From Streptomyces aculeolatus (GTDB lineage: Bacteria > Actinomycetota > Actinomycetes > Streptomycetales > Streptomycetaceae): a stretch of DNA of 64,000 nucleotides. The notes under the pieces were generated by a model. It saw only the letters and a list, made by a program, of their open reading frames with translations. It searched no databases and was not told the origin of the DNA. Below are positions 51,255 through 58,978 of the stretch, piece after piece (within the stretch, counting starts at the first letter, position 1; each line of letters opens with the position of its first letter). The position numbers and the translations under genes are program-made. Location: positions 1 to 64,000 of the forward strand of contig NZ_JAINRD010000015.1 of NCBI RefSeq assembly GCF_020400605.1, written 5' to 3'.

Positions 51255-51387
51255 CCGCACGACAGCGCCCCGAACCCGCCCGTCACCTCAAGAGGCAGTA
51301 GCGGTGGGGCAGTCGGGGGTGGTGGGGTAGTGAGGATCTTCGATAGCGTCGTCACACGGAGTATCCCTTCATCACTCGGAGTTGATC

Positions 51388-52101
51388 GTGACCCGCCGTC
51401 CCCTGCCCACCGCCCCCGCGTCCGTTGCCGGTACCGACCCCGCCGCCAGCACTGGCAGACGCGCGCTCGGCCGCACGGGACCGGCGCTCCTGGGCATCGC
51501 GACGCTGCTGCTGCTCACCGCCTGCGGCGGCAGCGACGACGGCGAGAGCGACGACAAGATCGAGTCATCGAAACCGTCGTCCACGCCCTCCGAATCCCCG
51601 ACGGACACGGCAGCCCCGGGCCGCCCGGAGATCAAACTGCCGGCCGACGCAAAGAACGTCTTCGAGGGCTGGGAGGCGGACGACCCGAAGATAGACGCCG
51701 TCCTCGCCGACACCGCCGAGTCCGTCAACTCCGTCGACGAAGCCATCCTTCAGGGTTCGACGCAGACAGAGGCGCTGCCCTTCTACAACAGTGGCACCGC
51801 GCTCCAGGACGCGTTCGACTACATCAAGCGGTGGACCGGCGACGGCGACACGTGGGTGGGAACTGCGCGCTACTTCGACCAAAAGGTCAGCTTCCTTGAC
51901 GACGGATCTGCGGTGGTCATCTACTGCATCGACCAGAGCAAGGCGTTCATCAAGGACGGAAAGTCCGGAGACGTCGACAGGTCCCCCGCGTCGAGCGATT
52001 CGTACGCCCTCACCAACAAGCGACTCGTCAAGAACAAGAAGGACGTATGGCAGACGGTCGAGGTGGAGGCAAAGAGGGGGGCACAAGAATGCCAGCCGTA
52101 A
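51388..52101 (+). CDS. Lipoprotein, first gene of the WXG100-like cluster
   Basis: 237 aa. The signal peptide has a long Ala/Thr-rich N-region and LLLLTAC lipobox with Cys46, then an acidic Ser/Asp linker (to about 85) and an approximately 150-residue domain (EGWEADDPKIDAVLADTAESVNSVDEAIL ... SFLDDGSAVVIYCIDQSKAF). The fold looks like the NTF2-type lipoproteins of actinobacteria. GTG 51388 has CGGAG seven bases upstream, better placed than TTG 51382. A TAGCGT -10 candidate is near 51342. It contains no TTA codon. Its 3' end overlaps the next gene by 13 bp. Confidence 0.8.
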   Translation: MTRRPLPTAPASVAGTDPAASTGRRALGRTGPALLGIATLLLLTACGGSDDGESDDKIESSKPSSTPSESPTDTAAPGRPEIKLPADAKNVFEGWEADDPKIDAVLADTAESVNSVDEAILQGSTQTEALPFYNSGTALQDAFDYIKRWTGDGDTWVGTARYFDQKVSFLDDGSAVVIYCIDQSKAFIKDGKSGDVDRSPASSDSYALTNKRLVKNKKDVWQTVEVEAKRGAQECQP

Positions 52102-53126
52102 TCCGGTACACACGAGGCTTAGCGGTGGTGGCCGCGTTAGGGATCGCCTTGCTGCCCGGCACCGCCTATGCGGAGGGTTGGGGCGACAAGGGAGCGCATG
52201 GCGACTCCAAGGAGGAAGGGGACCTTGCCGGCGACACGGCCTCGGCCAGGGTCGAGGTGGAGGTCACCACCAGCGGGGGCACCGAGGGCGGCGGCTCCGG
52301 TCGGCTGACCCCGGTCGGTGACTGGTCGCCGCCGGCTTGCTGGTACGCGCCCAAGTGGACCGCCGAGGAGGCCGCGCAGACCCGGCTCGACGGCATGGTC
52401 GACCTGAGCCCGCAGCACGACGCGGACAACGCGGAATCCATGAAGGACAAGTACATCGACGGCAAGCACGGGGCCTTCAACGTCGAGAAGAACGGCAAGG
52501 GCTACTGGTGGGGCGCGTACAAGAATCCCGCCCGCTTGGACGACTCGGCATCGATGGAATGCACCGAAATGCCGTTCTGGGTCGACAACGGTGACGATCC
52601 CCCGGCGGATATCCAGAACGTCATCACGCCGGAGATCCTGGCCCAGCTCGCCTACGAGGAGATCCGCATCCCCGAGGGCACCGCGACCCTCCAGCCCGCC
52701 GACGACAGGCTCGTCGTGAACCTGGCCACCTGGGTGTCGCTGGACGACGCGACCTTCCACCCGGTGTCGGCGACCGCCTCCGTCGACGCACTCGGCATCT
52801 CCGCCACCACCACCGCCCGGCCCGTCAGCGTACGCATCGACCCCGGCACCGACGACGCAGTCACCCACCCCGACTCGGGCGAATGCACCCTCGGCGACGG
52901 CGGCATCGGCCAGAAGCGACCCCCCGGGGCCGAGGGCACACCGCCGTGCGGAGTCACGTACCTGCGCTCCTCCGAGGCCACCGGGCCGTACCCCTTCCAG
53001 GCCACGGTCACCTGGGAGGTCAGCTGGACCGGGACCAACAACCCCGACCCCACCGACCTGCCGTCGGGCACCTTCGGCACACCGCAGGAAGTCACGGTCA
53101 AGGAAGTCCAGTCCGTAGTCCGCTGA
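52089..53126 (+). CDS. Secreted protein with TTA codons in its signal peptide
   Basis: 345 aa. Sec signal peptide (1-26, cleavage after TAYA), then a Gly/Asp-rich stretch and a four-Cys extracellular domain (GDWSPPACWYAPKWTAEEAA, MECTEMPFWVDN, GECTLGDGG, PPCGVTYLRS). No family recognised. ATG 52089 follows GAGGGGGG and overlaps the lipoprotein gene, so the two are co-translated. Two TTA codons (52119, codon 11; 52137, codon 17) fall in the signal peptide, which would make synthesis depend on the bldA tRNA. Confidence 0.75.
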   Translation: MPAVIRYTRGLAVVAALGIALLPGTAYAEGWGDKGAHGDSKEEGDLAGDTASARVEVEVTTSGGTEGGGSGRLTPVGDWSPPACWYAPKWTAEEAAQTRLDGMVDLSPQHDADNAESMKDKYIDGKHGAFNVEKNGKGYWWGAYKNPARLDDSASMECTEMPFWVDNGDDPPADIQNVITPEILAQLAYEEIRIPEGTATLQPADDRLVVNLATWVSLDDATFHPVSATASVDALGISATTTARPVSVRIDPGTDDAVTHPDSGECTLGDGGIGQKRPPGAEGTPPCGVTYLRSSEATGPYPFQATVTWEVSWTGTNNPDPTDLPSGTFGTPQEVTVKEVQSVVR

Positions 53127-53206
53127 CCCAACCGCAGGCACCGTTCTCAGCCGACCCACCCCGCACACGTCACTGCGGCCGGGCCGAGGCCGCGGAAGGG
53201 ACATCC

Positions 53207-53521
53207 GTGAGTGACTTATACGTCGATGGCGAGATGCTCGATCGCACCAGGCACGACCTCCTGCACATCGTGACGGTGCTGAAGAAGCCCGGCGAGGAGA
53301 TGGAGCAGCTCGATGGCGCGGATATGGGCGTGGAGAAGCTCGCCTCGCGGATGGACGACTTCGGTGACGAGTGGTCCTACGGCATCAAGCAGCTCACCAA
53401 GTTCTCCGACAGAGCGGCCGACGCGCTGCTTGAGATCAAGAAGTCCTTCGCCGGCCTGGACGAAGACCTCGCCAAGGCTCTGCGCGAGGGCGGCAACGCC
53501 AAAGAGGCGAAGTCCGCATGA
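53207..53521 (+). CDS. WXG100-like small helical protein
   Basis: 104 aa, almost entirely helical, acidic, with no signal peptide. Length and pattern resemble ESAT-6/WXG100 proteins: two helices with FGDEWSYGIKQLTKF at the turn (W-x2-G rather than W-x-G). GTG 53207 follows AAGGG. The fourth codon is TTA (53216). The stop overlaps the ATG of the larger WXG protein (ATGA), the usual arrangement of type VII partner proteins. A heterodimer exported by an ESX machine encoded elsewhere is inferred. Confidence 0.68.
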   Translation: MSDLYVDGEMLDRTRHDLLHIVTVLKKPGEEMEQLDGADMGVEKLASRMDDFGDEWSYGIKQLTKFSDRAADALLEIKKSFAGLDEDLAKALREGGNAKEAKSA

Positions 53522-54771
53522 CCTCGTGGCACCAGATCGGCCCCGGCCACACCGAAGAGGCCAGGGCCCGCTTCCCCGCGATCGGCTTCGACCCGTGCCC
53601 GGGCGATCAGCGTGCCGCCGAGTACGTCGCCGGCGTCGTCCGCCGTGCGGCCCGCTCGCTGGACGAGATATCGCAGGTGCTCAACGGCCGCGGTGACGGC
53701 GAGTGGCGGGGCAAGGCCGCCGAGGAGTTCCGCCGGCAGTTCAACGACGACTTCAGACCGAAGATCGACAAGGCCCGCGACTCGTTCGACCGCTCGGCCA
53801 CCGCGCTGGAGGACTGGGCCGCGTACATGCCGCCCAAGCAGTTACAGGCCCGCGCACTGGAGGACGAGGCGGGAGCCGCGAAGGCGCGGGCCGAGACGGC
53901 GAGGACCCATCTGTCAGGGCTGCCGCCCGAGCCCAAGTGGCACGACGTCCCCAAGAACGACCGGGAGGAGCGGGAGGCCAAGCAGGAGGCGAAGGAACGC
54001 TCCCGTGCGGAGACGGCCGCCAGCAACGCCGACAGCGCCCTCGAAGAGATCCGGGACCGCGCGGCAAGACTGGCCGACCGCTACCGGGCGGAGGGCGAGG
54101 CCATCGCCGACCGCCTGAAGCGCGCCATGGACATCGCCCCCAACGAACCGGGCCTGTTCGACAAGATCGCAAGTGCGGTAGCCGCGATGGACGATGTCCT
54201 CTGCGCGGCACTCGACAACGCTCTGGGCGAATTGAAGAAGTTCCTCAAGGAGCACGCCTGGGTTTTCAAAATGATCGGTGACATTGCGGGCACAGTCGGC
54301 GCTGTCTTGGGACTGCTGTCTCTCGTCATCCCCGCCATGGCACCGTTCGCTCTCGGATTCGGGGCACTCGCACTGACCAGCCATTATCTCCTGGCCGTGG
54401 GAACGACGGGGAGCTTCCAGGCCGCGCTTACAGACCAGACGGTGCTCATTGATGCGGCAGGTCTCGCTTTCGGCGGTGGCGCTTTCGCGGCCGGGAAAGC
54501 GCTCACAAGGTTTGCCGGGTCGGGGACCTCCGGGTTGTTCAAGGCTGCACTCACCCAACCTGGCCGGGCCGTGGGAGGCACGGAACTCGCAGCCTCGACC
54601 CTGCAGTTCACCGGAAACTGGATGGGTAATTCGGTGGCAGTGCTCCCGGGCGGAGGAGCACTGAACACCTATGAGTTCTCGAAATGGGCGCCCCGCAAGC
54701 TGATTGGCTTGGAGGCGGGCAGGACTCCTACATTCCTTGACAAAGAAAAGGCGAAGGAGGCGACCCAGTGA
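53518..54771 (+). CDS. Putative type VII-secreted WXG protein with membrane segments
   Basis: 417 aa. The N-terminal WXG-type domain (about 25-105) has GEWRGKAAEEFRRQFNDDF. A long charged coiled coil follows (about 107-205), then a hydrophobic region with two to three TM-like stretches (about 245-330: MIGDIAGTVGAVLGLLSLVIPAMAPFALGFGALAL, VLIDAAGLAFGGGAFAAGKAL), and an approximately 80-residue C-terminus with no nuclease or other toxin motif that I recognise. The hydrophobic core could insert into membranes. TTA codon at 53842 (codon 109). G/C bias falls from about 54150 on. The gene ends with AAGGAGG just before its stop, serving the next mini-ORF. Confidence 0.72.
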   Translation: MTSWHQIGPGHTEEARARFPAIGFDPCPGDQRAAEYVAGVVRRAARSLDEISQVLNGRGDGEWRGKAAEEFRRQFNDDFRPKIDKARDSFDRSATALEDWAAYMPPKQLQARALEDEAGAAKARAETARTHLSGLPPEPKWHDVPKNDREEREAKQEAKERSRAETAASNADSALEEIRDRAARLADRYRAEGEAIADRLKRAMDIAPNEPGLFDKIASAVAAMDDVLCAALDNALGELKKFLKEHAWVFKMIGDIAGTVGAVLGLLSLVIPAMAPFALGFGALALTSHYLLAVGTTGSFQAALTDQTVLIDAAGLAFGGGAFAAGKALTRFAGSGTSGLFKAALTQPGRAVGGTELAASTLQFTGNWMGNSVAVLPGGGALNTYEFSKWAPRKLIGLEAGRTPTFLDKEKAKEATQ

Positions 54772-54827
54772 CGCACATGAGGACGTTCGACTCAAGTTCT
54801 GCAGCCCTCGGAAAGCACTCCTCATGA
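54768..54827 (+). CDS. Mini-ORF 1 (19 aa), coupled to the WXG protein gene
   Basis: GTG 54768 overlaps the preceding stop (GTGA) and has a perfect AAGGAGG (54754-54760) seven bases upstream, the strongest ribosome-binding site in this cluster. The product is MTHMRTFDSSSAALGKHSS. Its TGA overlaps the ATG of a second mini-ORF. It is either a microprotein or a relay that hands ribosomes through the 87-bp gap. Confidence 0.5.
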   Translation: MTHMRTFDSSSAALGKHSS

Positions 54828-54868
54828 GTGATTCCGCACCCAGCAAGGCGTCGGCCGCATGGGGATGA
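54824..54868 (+). CDS. Mini-ORF 2 (14 aa), coupled to mini-ORF 1
   Basis: ATG 54824 overlaps the previous stop (ATGA), and GGAAAG stands eight bases upstream. The product is MSDSAPSKASAAWG. It stops at 54866-54868, inside the start region of the DUF3592-like gene (ATG 54859, ATG 54865). The three consecutive ORFs are in three different frames, so this is not a single frameshift scar. Confidence 0.4.
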   Translation: MSDSAPSKASAAWG

Positions 54869-55581
54869 AGATGTACTGGCCGAGATGGCTCATCCGACTT
54901 TCTCAACGCACTACGGCCAGCCGCTTCAACGCAACAGCCTTACTCGCCGCAGCCACTGCGGGAATAATGATCTCCGGGGTGCTGGCGCAATTATCAGATA
55001 CGCTCGACGCCTGGTGCAGACTTTTCGGCGTACTCTTGGGAATCGTATTGATCTGGTTCGTCGCCGTAGGCACCGCGCCGAAGGGCTGGATCGTCTCGTC
55101 CTACGTCGTCGCGCTATTCATGCTGGTGATATGGGCCATGTTCACCGAGCAGGACCGGCTACTCAGCCAGCGTGGCGAGTGGACCACTGCGACCGTCGTT
55201 TCCCGGGAAGATACTCCGAAAAATTCCTACTGCACGCTACGTTTCAAAGACGGGGTGAAGAGTAACGGACCCTTGGGCGGCTGCCGAAATGCCCAGCCAG
55301 GGGACACACTCCGGGTCTTCTACGATCCCCTGCATGAGATTCAGCCAAGCCATGGTTCACCTAAGGTCATTCTCTGGCTCGGACTTTCCGCGGTTTCTAC
55401 GGCCGCCATGGCTTCATCCACCTTTGTCGCGGCAAAGCGAGGGCAGCGGCGATACGCACAGCCGCCCCCTCCGCAACCGCCGCCTCCACCACCTCCGCCG
55501 CCTCCTTCTCCGCCGCCGCCGCATCCGCCGACATATCCGCCCGGACCCCATGGAATGCCTCCCGGCACAGCTCCGCACTAG
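54859..55581 (+). CDS. DUF3592-like membrane protein A with poly-proline tail
   Basis: 240 aa. Two to three N-terminal TM segments (about 26-48, 53-72 and 77-96), an outside domain of about 75 residues with two Cys (GEWTTATVVSREDTP, CTLRFKDGV, PGDTLRVFYDP) of the DUF3592 look, another TM (about 170-190) and a Pro-rich C-terminus with runs of up to ten prolines. A paralogue lies at 56383-57126. Start ATG 54859 has AAGGCG eight bases upstream; ATG 54865 would couple to mini-ORF 2. TTA codons at 54940 and 54991. Codon usage is clearly less GC-rich than in neighbours outside the cluster. Confidence 0.72.
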   Translation: MGMKMYWPRWLIRLSQRTTASRFNATALLAAATAGIMISGVLAQLSDTLDAWCRLFGVLLGIVLIWFVAVGTAPKGWIVSSYVVALFMLVIWAMFTEQDRLLSQRGEWTTATVVSREDTPKNSYCTLRFKDGVKSNGPLGGCRNAQPGDTLRVFYDPLHEIQPSHGSPKVILWLGLSAVSTAAMASSTFVAAKRGQRRYAQPPPPQPPPPPPPPPPSPPPPHPPTYPPGPHGMPPGTAPH

Positions 55582-55615
55582 GCGAGTAGGCCAGCCTACG
55601 AAAGGGATCACGCAA

Positions 55616-56338
55616 TTGAACTCCGCCCCCTCCGAAGGCAAGGCGACCACCATCCCCGACGCCGGCCCGCCACTCGGGCACGTCAACTTCTTCGCCCCGA
55701 CGGATTGGTTTGACATTCTCAGCGATCCGGCCGGCGAGAATGTCACGAAGGAGCGGTTCGCGGAGCTGACTCGGCGTTCTTTCCCTGGCCACTCACAAGA
55801 TTTCCAGGACCAGCTGGTCGAGGCATTGGCTCACACTCGACGAATATTTCTCGCAGACGGCATGCTTTCATGCGGCTTGGTGGCGTTACCGGAGACCGAG
55901 AGCGGCCCGGCGCTCTGGCAGATCTGTAGCGGGGTCGTTGAAATCGGGCCGGTCGAGACGGATCTCGATATAGGGTCCGCCTTCACCCGGTTCCTGGGTG
56001 AGCGCATCGCCGGCGATGGGGTCTACGTCGAGGACTTCCCGACTGCGATCGGTACCGGCGTCGGACTGATCAGTACACCGCAGGTCTTCGAGGACGGCTC
56101 AGTTTCGCTATTCCCACCGTCCACCGTTTCCACCGAAAATTCCGAGGCTCGCGCCGTGGTGAATCTTGGCCTGGCCGCGGCACTCGCAGTTCCGCCGGGC
56201 GGTGGCCGAGGCTTGGTCGTCGTCGGTCAGTCTCTCGACGCCGGACAGGTACGGGAGCTCGCAAGTGTCGTCGCACTGATCGCCGGAAAGTCCACCATCG
56301 AGGTCTACGAAGAAGCGGCAGAAGGAGCCGGCCGTTGA
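55616..56338 (+). CDS. Soluble protein of unknown function in the WXG cluster, TTG start
   Basis: 240 aa, acidic, no signal or TM. A globular alpha/beta protein with VNFFAPTDWFDILSDPAGENVTKERFAELTRRSFPG, FLADGMLSCGLVALPETESG and GRGLVVVGQSLDAGQVRELASVVALIAGKS. I recognise no family. TTG 55616 is supported by AAAGGGA eight bases upstream. One TTA codon (55886, codon 91). It lies between the two DUF3592-like paralogues; it might be a chaperone or immunity protein for the WXG protein, but that is only positional. Confidence 0.68.
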   Translation: MNSAPSEGKATTIPDAGPPLGHVNFFAPTDWFDILSDPAGENVTKERFAELTRRSFPGHSQDFQDQLVEALAHTRRIFLADGMLSCGLVALPETESGPALWQICSGVVEIGPVETDLDIGSAFTRFLGERIAGDGVYVEDFPTAIGTGVGLISTPQVFEDGSVSLFPPSTVSTENSEARAVVNLGLAAALAVPPGGGRGLVVVGQSLDAGQVRELASVVALIAGKSTIEVYEEAAEGAGR

Positions 56339-56382
56339 GGTCGGCCAGGCCTCCGGCGAGTTGAGCAAGAGAGAGGCGGACG

Positions 56383-57126
56383 TTGCCGGTTGATGAGTAC
56401 GTTCCGGAGCCGACTTGGTCGTACCGCATCGATCACTTCGAGCAGGCAGCCCCCAAGAGCCGTTTGATCTGGACAGCGGTCATCCTCGGGCTACTGATCT
56501 GCGGTCTGTTCGCCCTGCTCGTCTTCGGCGGGTTCACGCGAGAGGACTGGCAAGCCTACACCTTAGGCGTTCCGCTCTTTTTCCTTCTGTACTTCACAGG
56601 GAGGCGCCAGAACCGTTTCGCCAGGAGTCCGTTTCCCATCCTGCTTCTAGCCATCCCCTCCGCCGCTCTCGTGGTGATCTTCGTTATCGCCGGTGAGGAC
56701 ACTGTGCGGAGTGACAGGGGGTACAAGACGGACACGGTCGTAACGGAAGTGGAGAAGCACGCGCGCAGATTTCCCACCTGCAAGCTTGAGGAGCCCGACG
56801 GCGATCCCATCCACGGCTCCATAAGCTGCGGAAACCTCAAGGTGGGCGACCGCGTCACCGTGATCGCCGACCCTTCCGGGCGGGTCGATCCCAGCCGGGG
56901 GTTCGTGAGCCGGACACGGATATACGTGGGCTTCGCGGTTTGTGCATTTCTCGTCATGCTTTCCACCGTGCTCGGTGCCGTCCTGGGCATTCGCAGGCGC
57001 GGGTCGGTTCTGCGGTGGTGGCCGCCCGCGTCGCCTCCCCGCAACTACGGGCAGCCCTCTTCCCCGTTTCCCCCGCCGCCCCCGCCTCCGCCGCCCGGCG
57101 GGCCCTCGGGTGGGCCGCGCGGGTAG
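56383..57126 (+). CDS. DUF3592-like membrane protein B with poly-proline tail, TTG start
   Basis: 247 aa, same architecture as protein A. N-terminal TM segments (about 29-50, 60-72 and 84-103), an outside domain with two Cys (YKTDTVVTEVEKHARRFPTC, ISCGNLKVGDRVTVIADPSG), a TM (about 182-203) and a Pro-rich cytoplasmic tail. TTG 56383 has GAGAGG six bases upstream. TTA codon at 56563 (codon 61). It is presumably a diverged duplicate of protein A, with gene 55616-56338 between them. Confidence 0.72.
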   Translation: MPVDEYVPEPTWSYRIDHFEQAAPKSRLIWTAVILGLLICGLFALLVFGGFTREDWQAYTLGVPLFFLLYFTGRRQNRFARSPFPILLLAIPSAALVVIFVIAGEDTVRSDRGYKTDTVVTEVEKHARRFPTCKLEEPDGDPIHGSISCGNLKVGDRVTVIADPSGRVDPSRGFVSRTRIYVGFAVCAFLVMLSTVLGAVLGIRRRGSVLRWWPPASPPRNYGQPSSPFPPPPPPPPPGGPSGGPRG

Positions 57127-57190
57127 GGCCCGGGGACCCGGTTGCTTTGTTCGGGAGGCGGGAGGGCATGCGGGGCGGCAGGGTTTTCGT

Positions 57191-57391
57191 ATGAGTGAGT
57201 TCGATCCGCCCGCCCCGGTGCCGGTCCGCTATCGGGGCTCGCGTGGGCGGCGGGTCGAGGTCGTCACCGGGCTGGTGCTGGCCGCGACGTTGTTCGGGGG
57301 CGGGGCCGCCTTCGGGGAGTGGCTGGCCGTGCGGGAGGACACCGGTGCCGCTACCGGGGCGTCTCTCGACCGGTGCGCCGCGGACGACTGA
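57191..57391 (+). CDS. Small single-TM protein
   Basis: 66 aa. Basic segment RYRGSRGRRVE, one TM (about 23-45, VVTGLVLAATLFGGGAAFGEWLA) and a short acidic tail with one Cys. ATG 57191 has AGGG seven bases upstream. It is the last gene of the cluster, convergent with the GbsR-like gene (9 bp). There are no TTA codons, and GC content is back to the chromosomal level, so it may mark the edge of the atypical segment. Confidence 0.6.
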   Translation: MSEFDPPAPVPVRYRGSRGRRVEVVTGLVLAATLFGGGAAFGEWLAVREDTGAATGASLDRCAADD

Positions 57392-57400
57392 GGGGCCCGT

Positions 57401-57961
57401 TCACTCCGCCGCCGCCTCCTCCTGGCGCCGTTTCACGTAGTCCCACCAGTGCTCTTCCAAGCGGCCGTTCTCCTCCCGCAGGAACGCGAAGAACTCCGTC
57501 GTCTCCTCGATCCGCCGGCCCGCCGGGGTGTCCGCACCCAGGATGCCGATTCCCGAGTCGAGGGTCTGCTCAAGGCGTCTGATGATCTGCTCCCGCTGCG
57601 CGAAGATCTGATACCAGCGGTCGCTCTCCATCCGGTACCGCTCTCGCCGCGAGCCCGGTTCACGTTCGCGGGTGATCAGGCCGACCGCCGCGAGGTAGCG
57701 CACCGCGCCTGAGACCGCCGCAGGGCTCACGTGCAGCCGCTCGCCCACCTCCGCGGCAGTGAGAGCGCCCGCATCGTCCACCAGAAGACACGCGAAGACC
57801 CGGGCCACCATGCGCGGCATGCCCATCTCCGTCAGCTCGCTGGCCACCCGTTCCACGTATCTCGCCACGGCCTGCTCGTCGCGGCCCGCAGCTTCTCTGC
57901 GCTCCGCGCCGTCGCCGCGTTCTTCGCGCCCACCGCGCTCGTCACGCTGCTGATCTGCCAC
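57401..57961 (-). CDS. GbsR/MarR-type regulator of the divergent ABC exporter
   Basis: 186 aa. Charged N-terminal extension, then a winged helix (about 50-110: YVERVASELTEMGMPRMVARVFACLLVDDAGALTAAEVGERLHVSPAAVSGAVRYLAAVGLI) and the GbsR-like C-terminal helix (RRIEETTEFFAFLREE). Known relatives repress adjacent transporters. GTG 57961. The 16-bp palindrome TTCACAATTTTGTGAA between it and the ABC gene is the probable operator. Confidence 0.88.
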   Translation of the reverse strand: MADQQRDERGGREERGDGAERREAAGRDEQAVARYVERVASELTEMGMPRMVARVFACLLVDDAGALTAAEVGERLHVSPAAVSGAVRYLAAVGLITREREPGSRRERYRMESDRWYQIFAQREQIIRRLEQTLDSGIGILGADTPAGRRIEETTEFFAFLREENGRLEEHWWDYVKRRQEEAAAE

Positions 57962-58017
57962 TTTTCTACGTTCTCCCCGTCCGGGACCATCAGGTTCGAC
58001 CCTAACGGTTTCTTAAC

Positions 58018-58054
58018 TTCACAATTTTGTGAATGTTCGTGTAGCTTACATGCT
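58018..58054 (+). promoter_or_regulatory. Promoter and operator of the ABC exporter
   Basis: The perfect palindrome TTCACAA-TT-TTGTGAA (58018-58033) is AT-rich in a GC-rich context. Its left arm is a near-consensus -35 (TTCACA, 58018-58023), followed by an 18-base spacer and -10 TAGCTT (58042-58047). ATG 58055 comes seven bases later. The mRNA is therefore probably leaderless and repressed by the GbsR-like protein. Confidence 0.7.
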
Positions 58055-58978
58055 ATGACCAAGGCAATCACCGTCACCGGCCTGACCAAGACATTCGGCC
58101 GGACCCGTGCTCTCGACGGCCTCGACCTCGACGTGGAGACGGGCGAGGTGCACGGCTTCCTCGGCCCCAACGGCGCGGGCAAGTCCACCACCATCCGCGT
58201 CCTACTCGGTCTGCTGCGCGCCGATACGGGCACCGCCCACGTGCTCGGAGGCGACCCGTGGGCCGACGCCGTCACGCTGCACCGCCGACTGGCCTACGTG
58301 CCGGGGGACGTCGAGCTGTGGCCCAACCTCACCGGCGGTGAGGCCATCGACCTGCTCGCGCGGCTCCGCGGCGGCATCGACAAGCAGCGCCGCGACGACC
58401 TCATCGAACGCTTCGACCTCGACCCGACCAAGAAGGGCCGGAGCTACTCCAAGGGGAACCGGCAGAAGGTGGCCATCGTCGCCGCCCTCGCCTCCGACGC
58501 CGAGCTGCTCCTGCTCGACGAGCCCACCGCAGGGCTCGACCCGCTCATGGAGGTCGTCTTCCAAGACGTCATCACCCAGGCGAAGGCCGAGGGCAAGACC
58601 GTCCTGCTGTCGAGCCACATCCTCGCGCAGGTGGAGAAGCTCGCGGACCGGGTGAGCATCATCCGGCTGGGGAAGATCGTGCAGTCGGGCACGCTCAGCG
58701 AGATGCGCCACCTGACCCGTACGACCATCGAGGCCGAGACCGAGCGGCCCGCCACCGGGATCGAGGAGCTGCCGGGCATCCACCAGCTCCGTACCGACGA
58801 CAGCCGCGTCCACTTCGCCGTCGACGGCGAGCACCTGGACACCGCCGTGCGGCGGCTCGGCGAGTTCGGCATCCGCAGCCTGGTGAGCCATCCCCCCACC
58901 CTGGAGGAGCTGATGCTCCGCCACTACGGCGACGAGCTGGAGCACAACGGCCACCACTCGGAGGCGGGAGCAGCCTGA
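58055..58978 (+). CDS. ABC transporter ATP-binding protein (drug-export type)
   Basis: 307 aa. Walker A GPNGAGKST (about 35-43), Q-loop region YVPGDVELWPNLTGGEA, signature YSKGNRQKVAIVAAL (variant of LSGGQ), Walker B LLLLDEPTAGLD and the H-loop SSHILAQ, with a C-terminal extension typical of DrrA-like exporters. The stop overlaps the permease start (TGATG). The downstream permease and the GbsR-like regulator indicate export of a toxic or self-made compound. Confidence 0.94.
   Translation: MTKAITVTGLTKTFGRTRALDGLDLDVETGEVHGFLGPNGAGKSTTIRVLLGLLRADTGTAHVLGGDPWADAVTLHRRLAYVPGDVELWPNLTGGEAIDLLARLRGGIDKQRRDDLIERFDLDPTKKGRSYSKGNRQKVAIVAALASDAELLLLDEPTAGLDPLMEVVFQDVITQAKAEGKTVLLSSHILAQVEKLADRVSIIRLGKIVQSGTLSEMRHLTRTTIEAETERPATGIEELPGIHQLRTDDSRVHFAVDGEHLDTAVRRLGEFGIRSLVSHPPTLEELMLRHYGDELEHNGHHSEAGAA

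Noticed and set aside
51388..57391. A complete type VII secretion locus or a classical toxin-immunity island
   Set aside because: No EccB-E, mycosin or FtsK/SpoIIIE ATPase gene is present. The C-terminus of the WXG protein shows no nuclease or other toxin motif I recognise.
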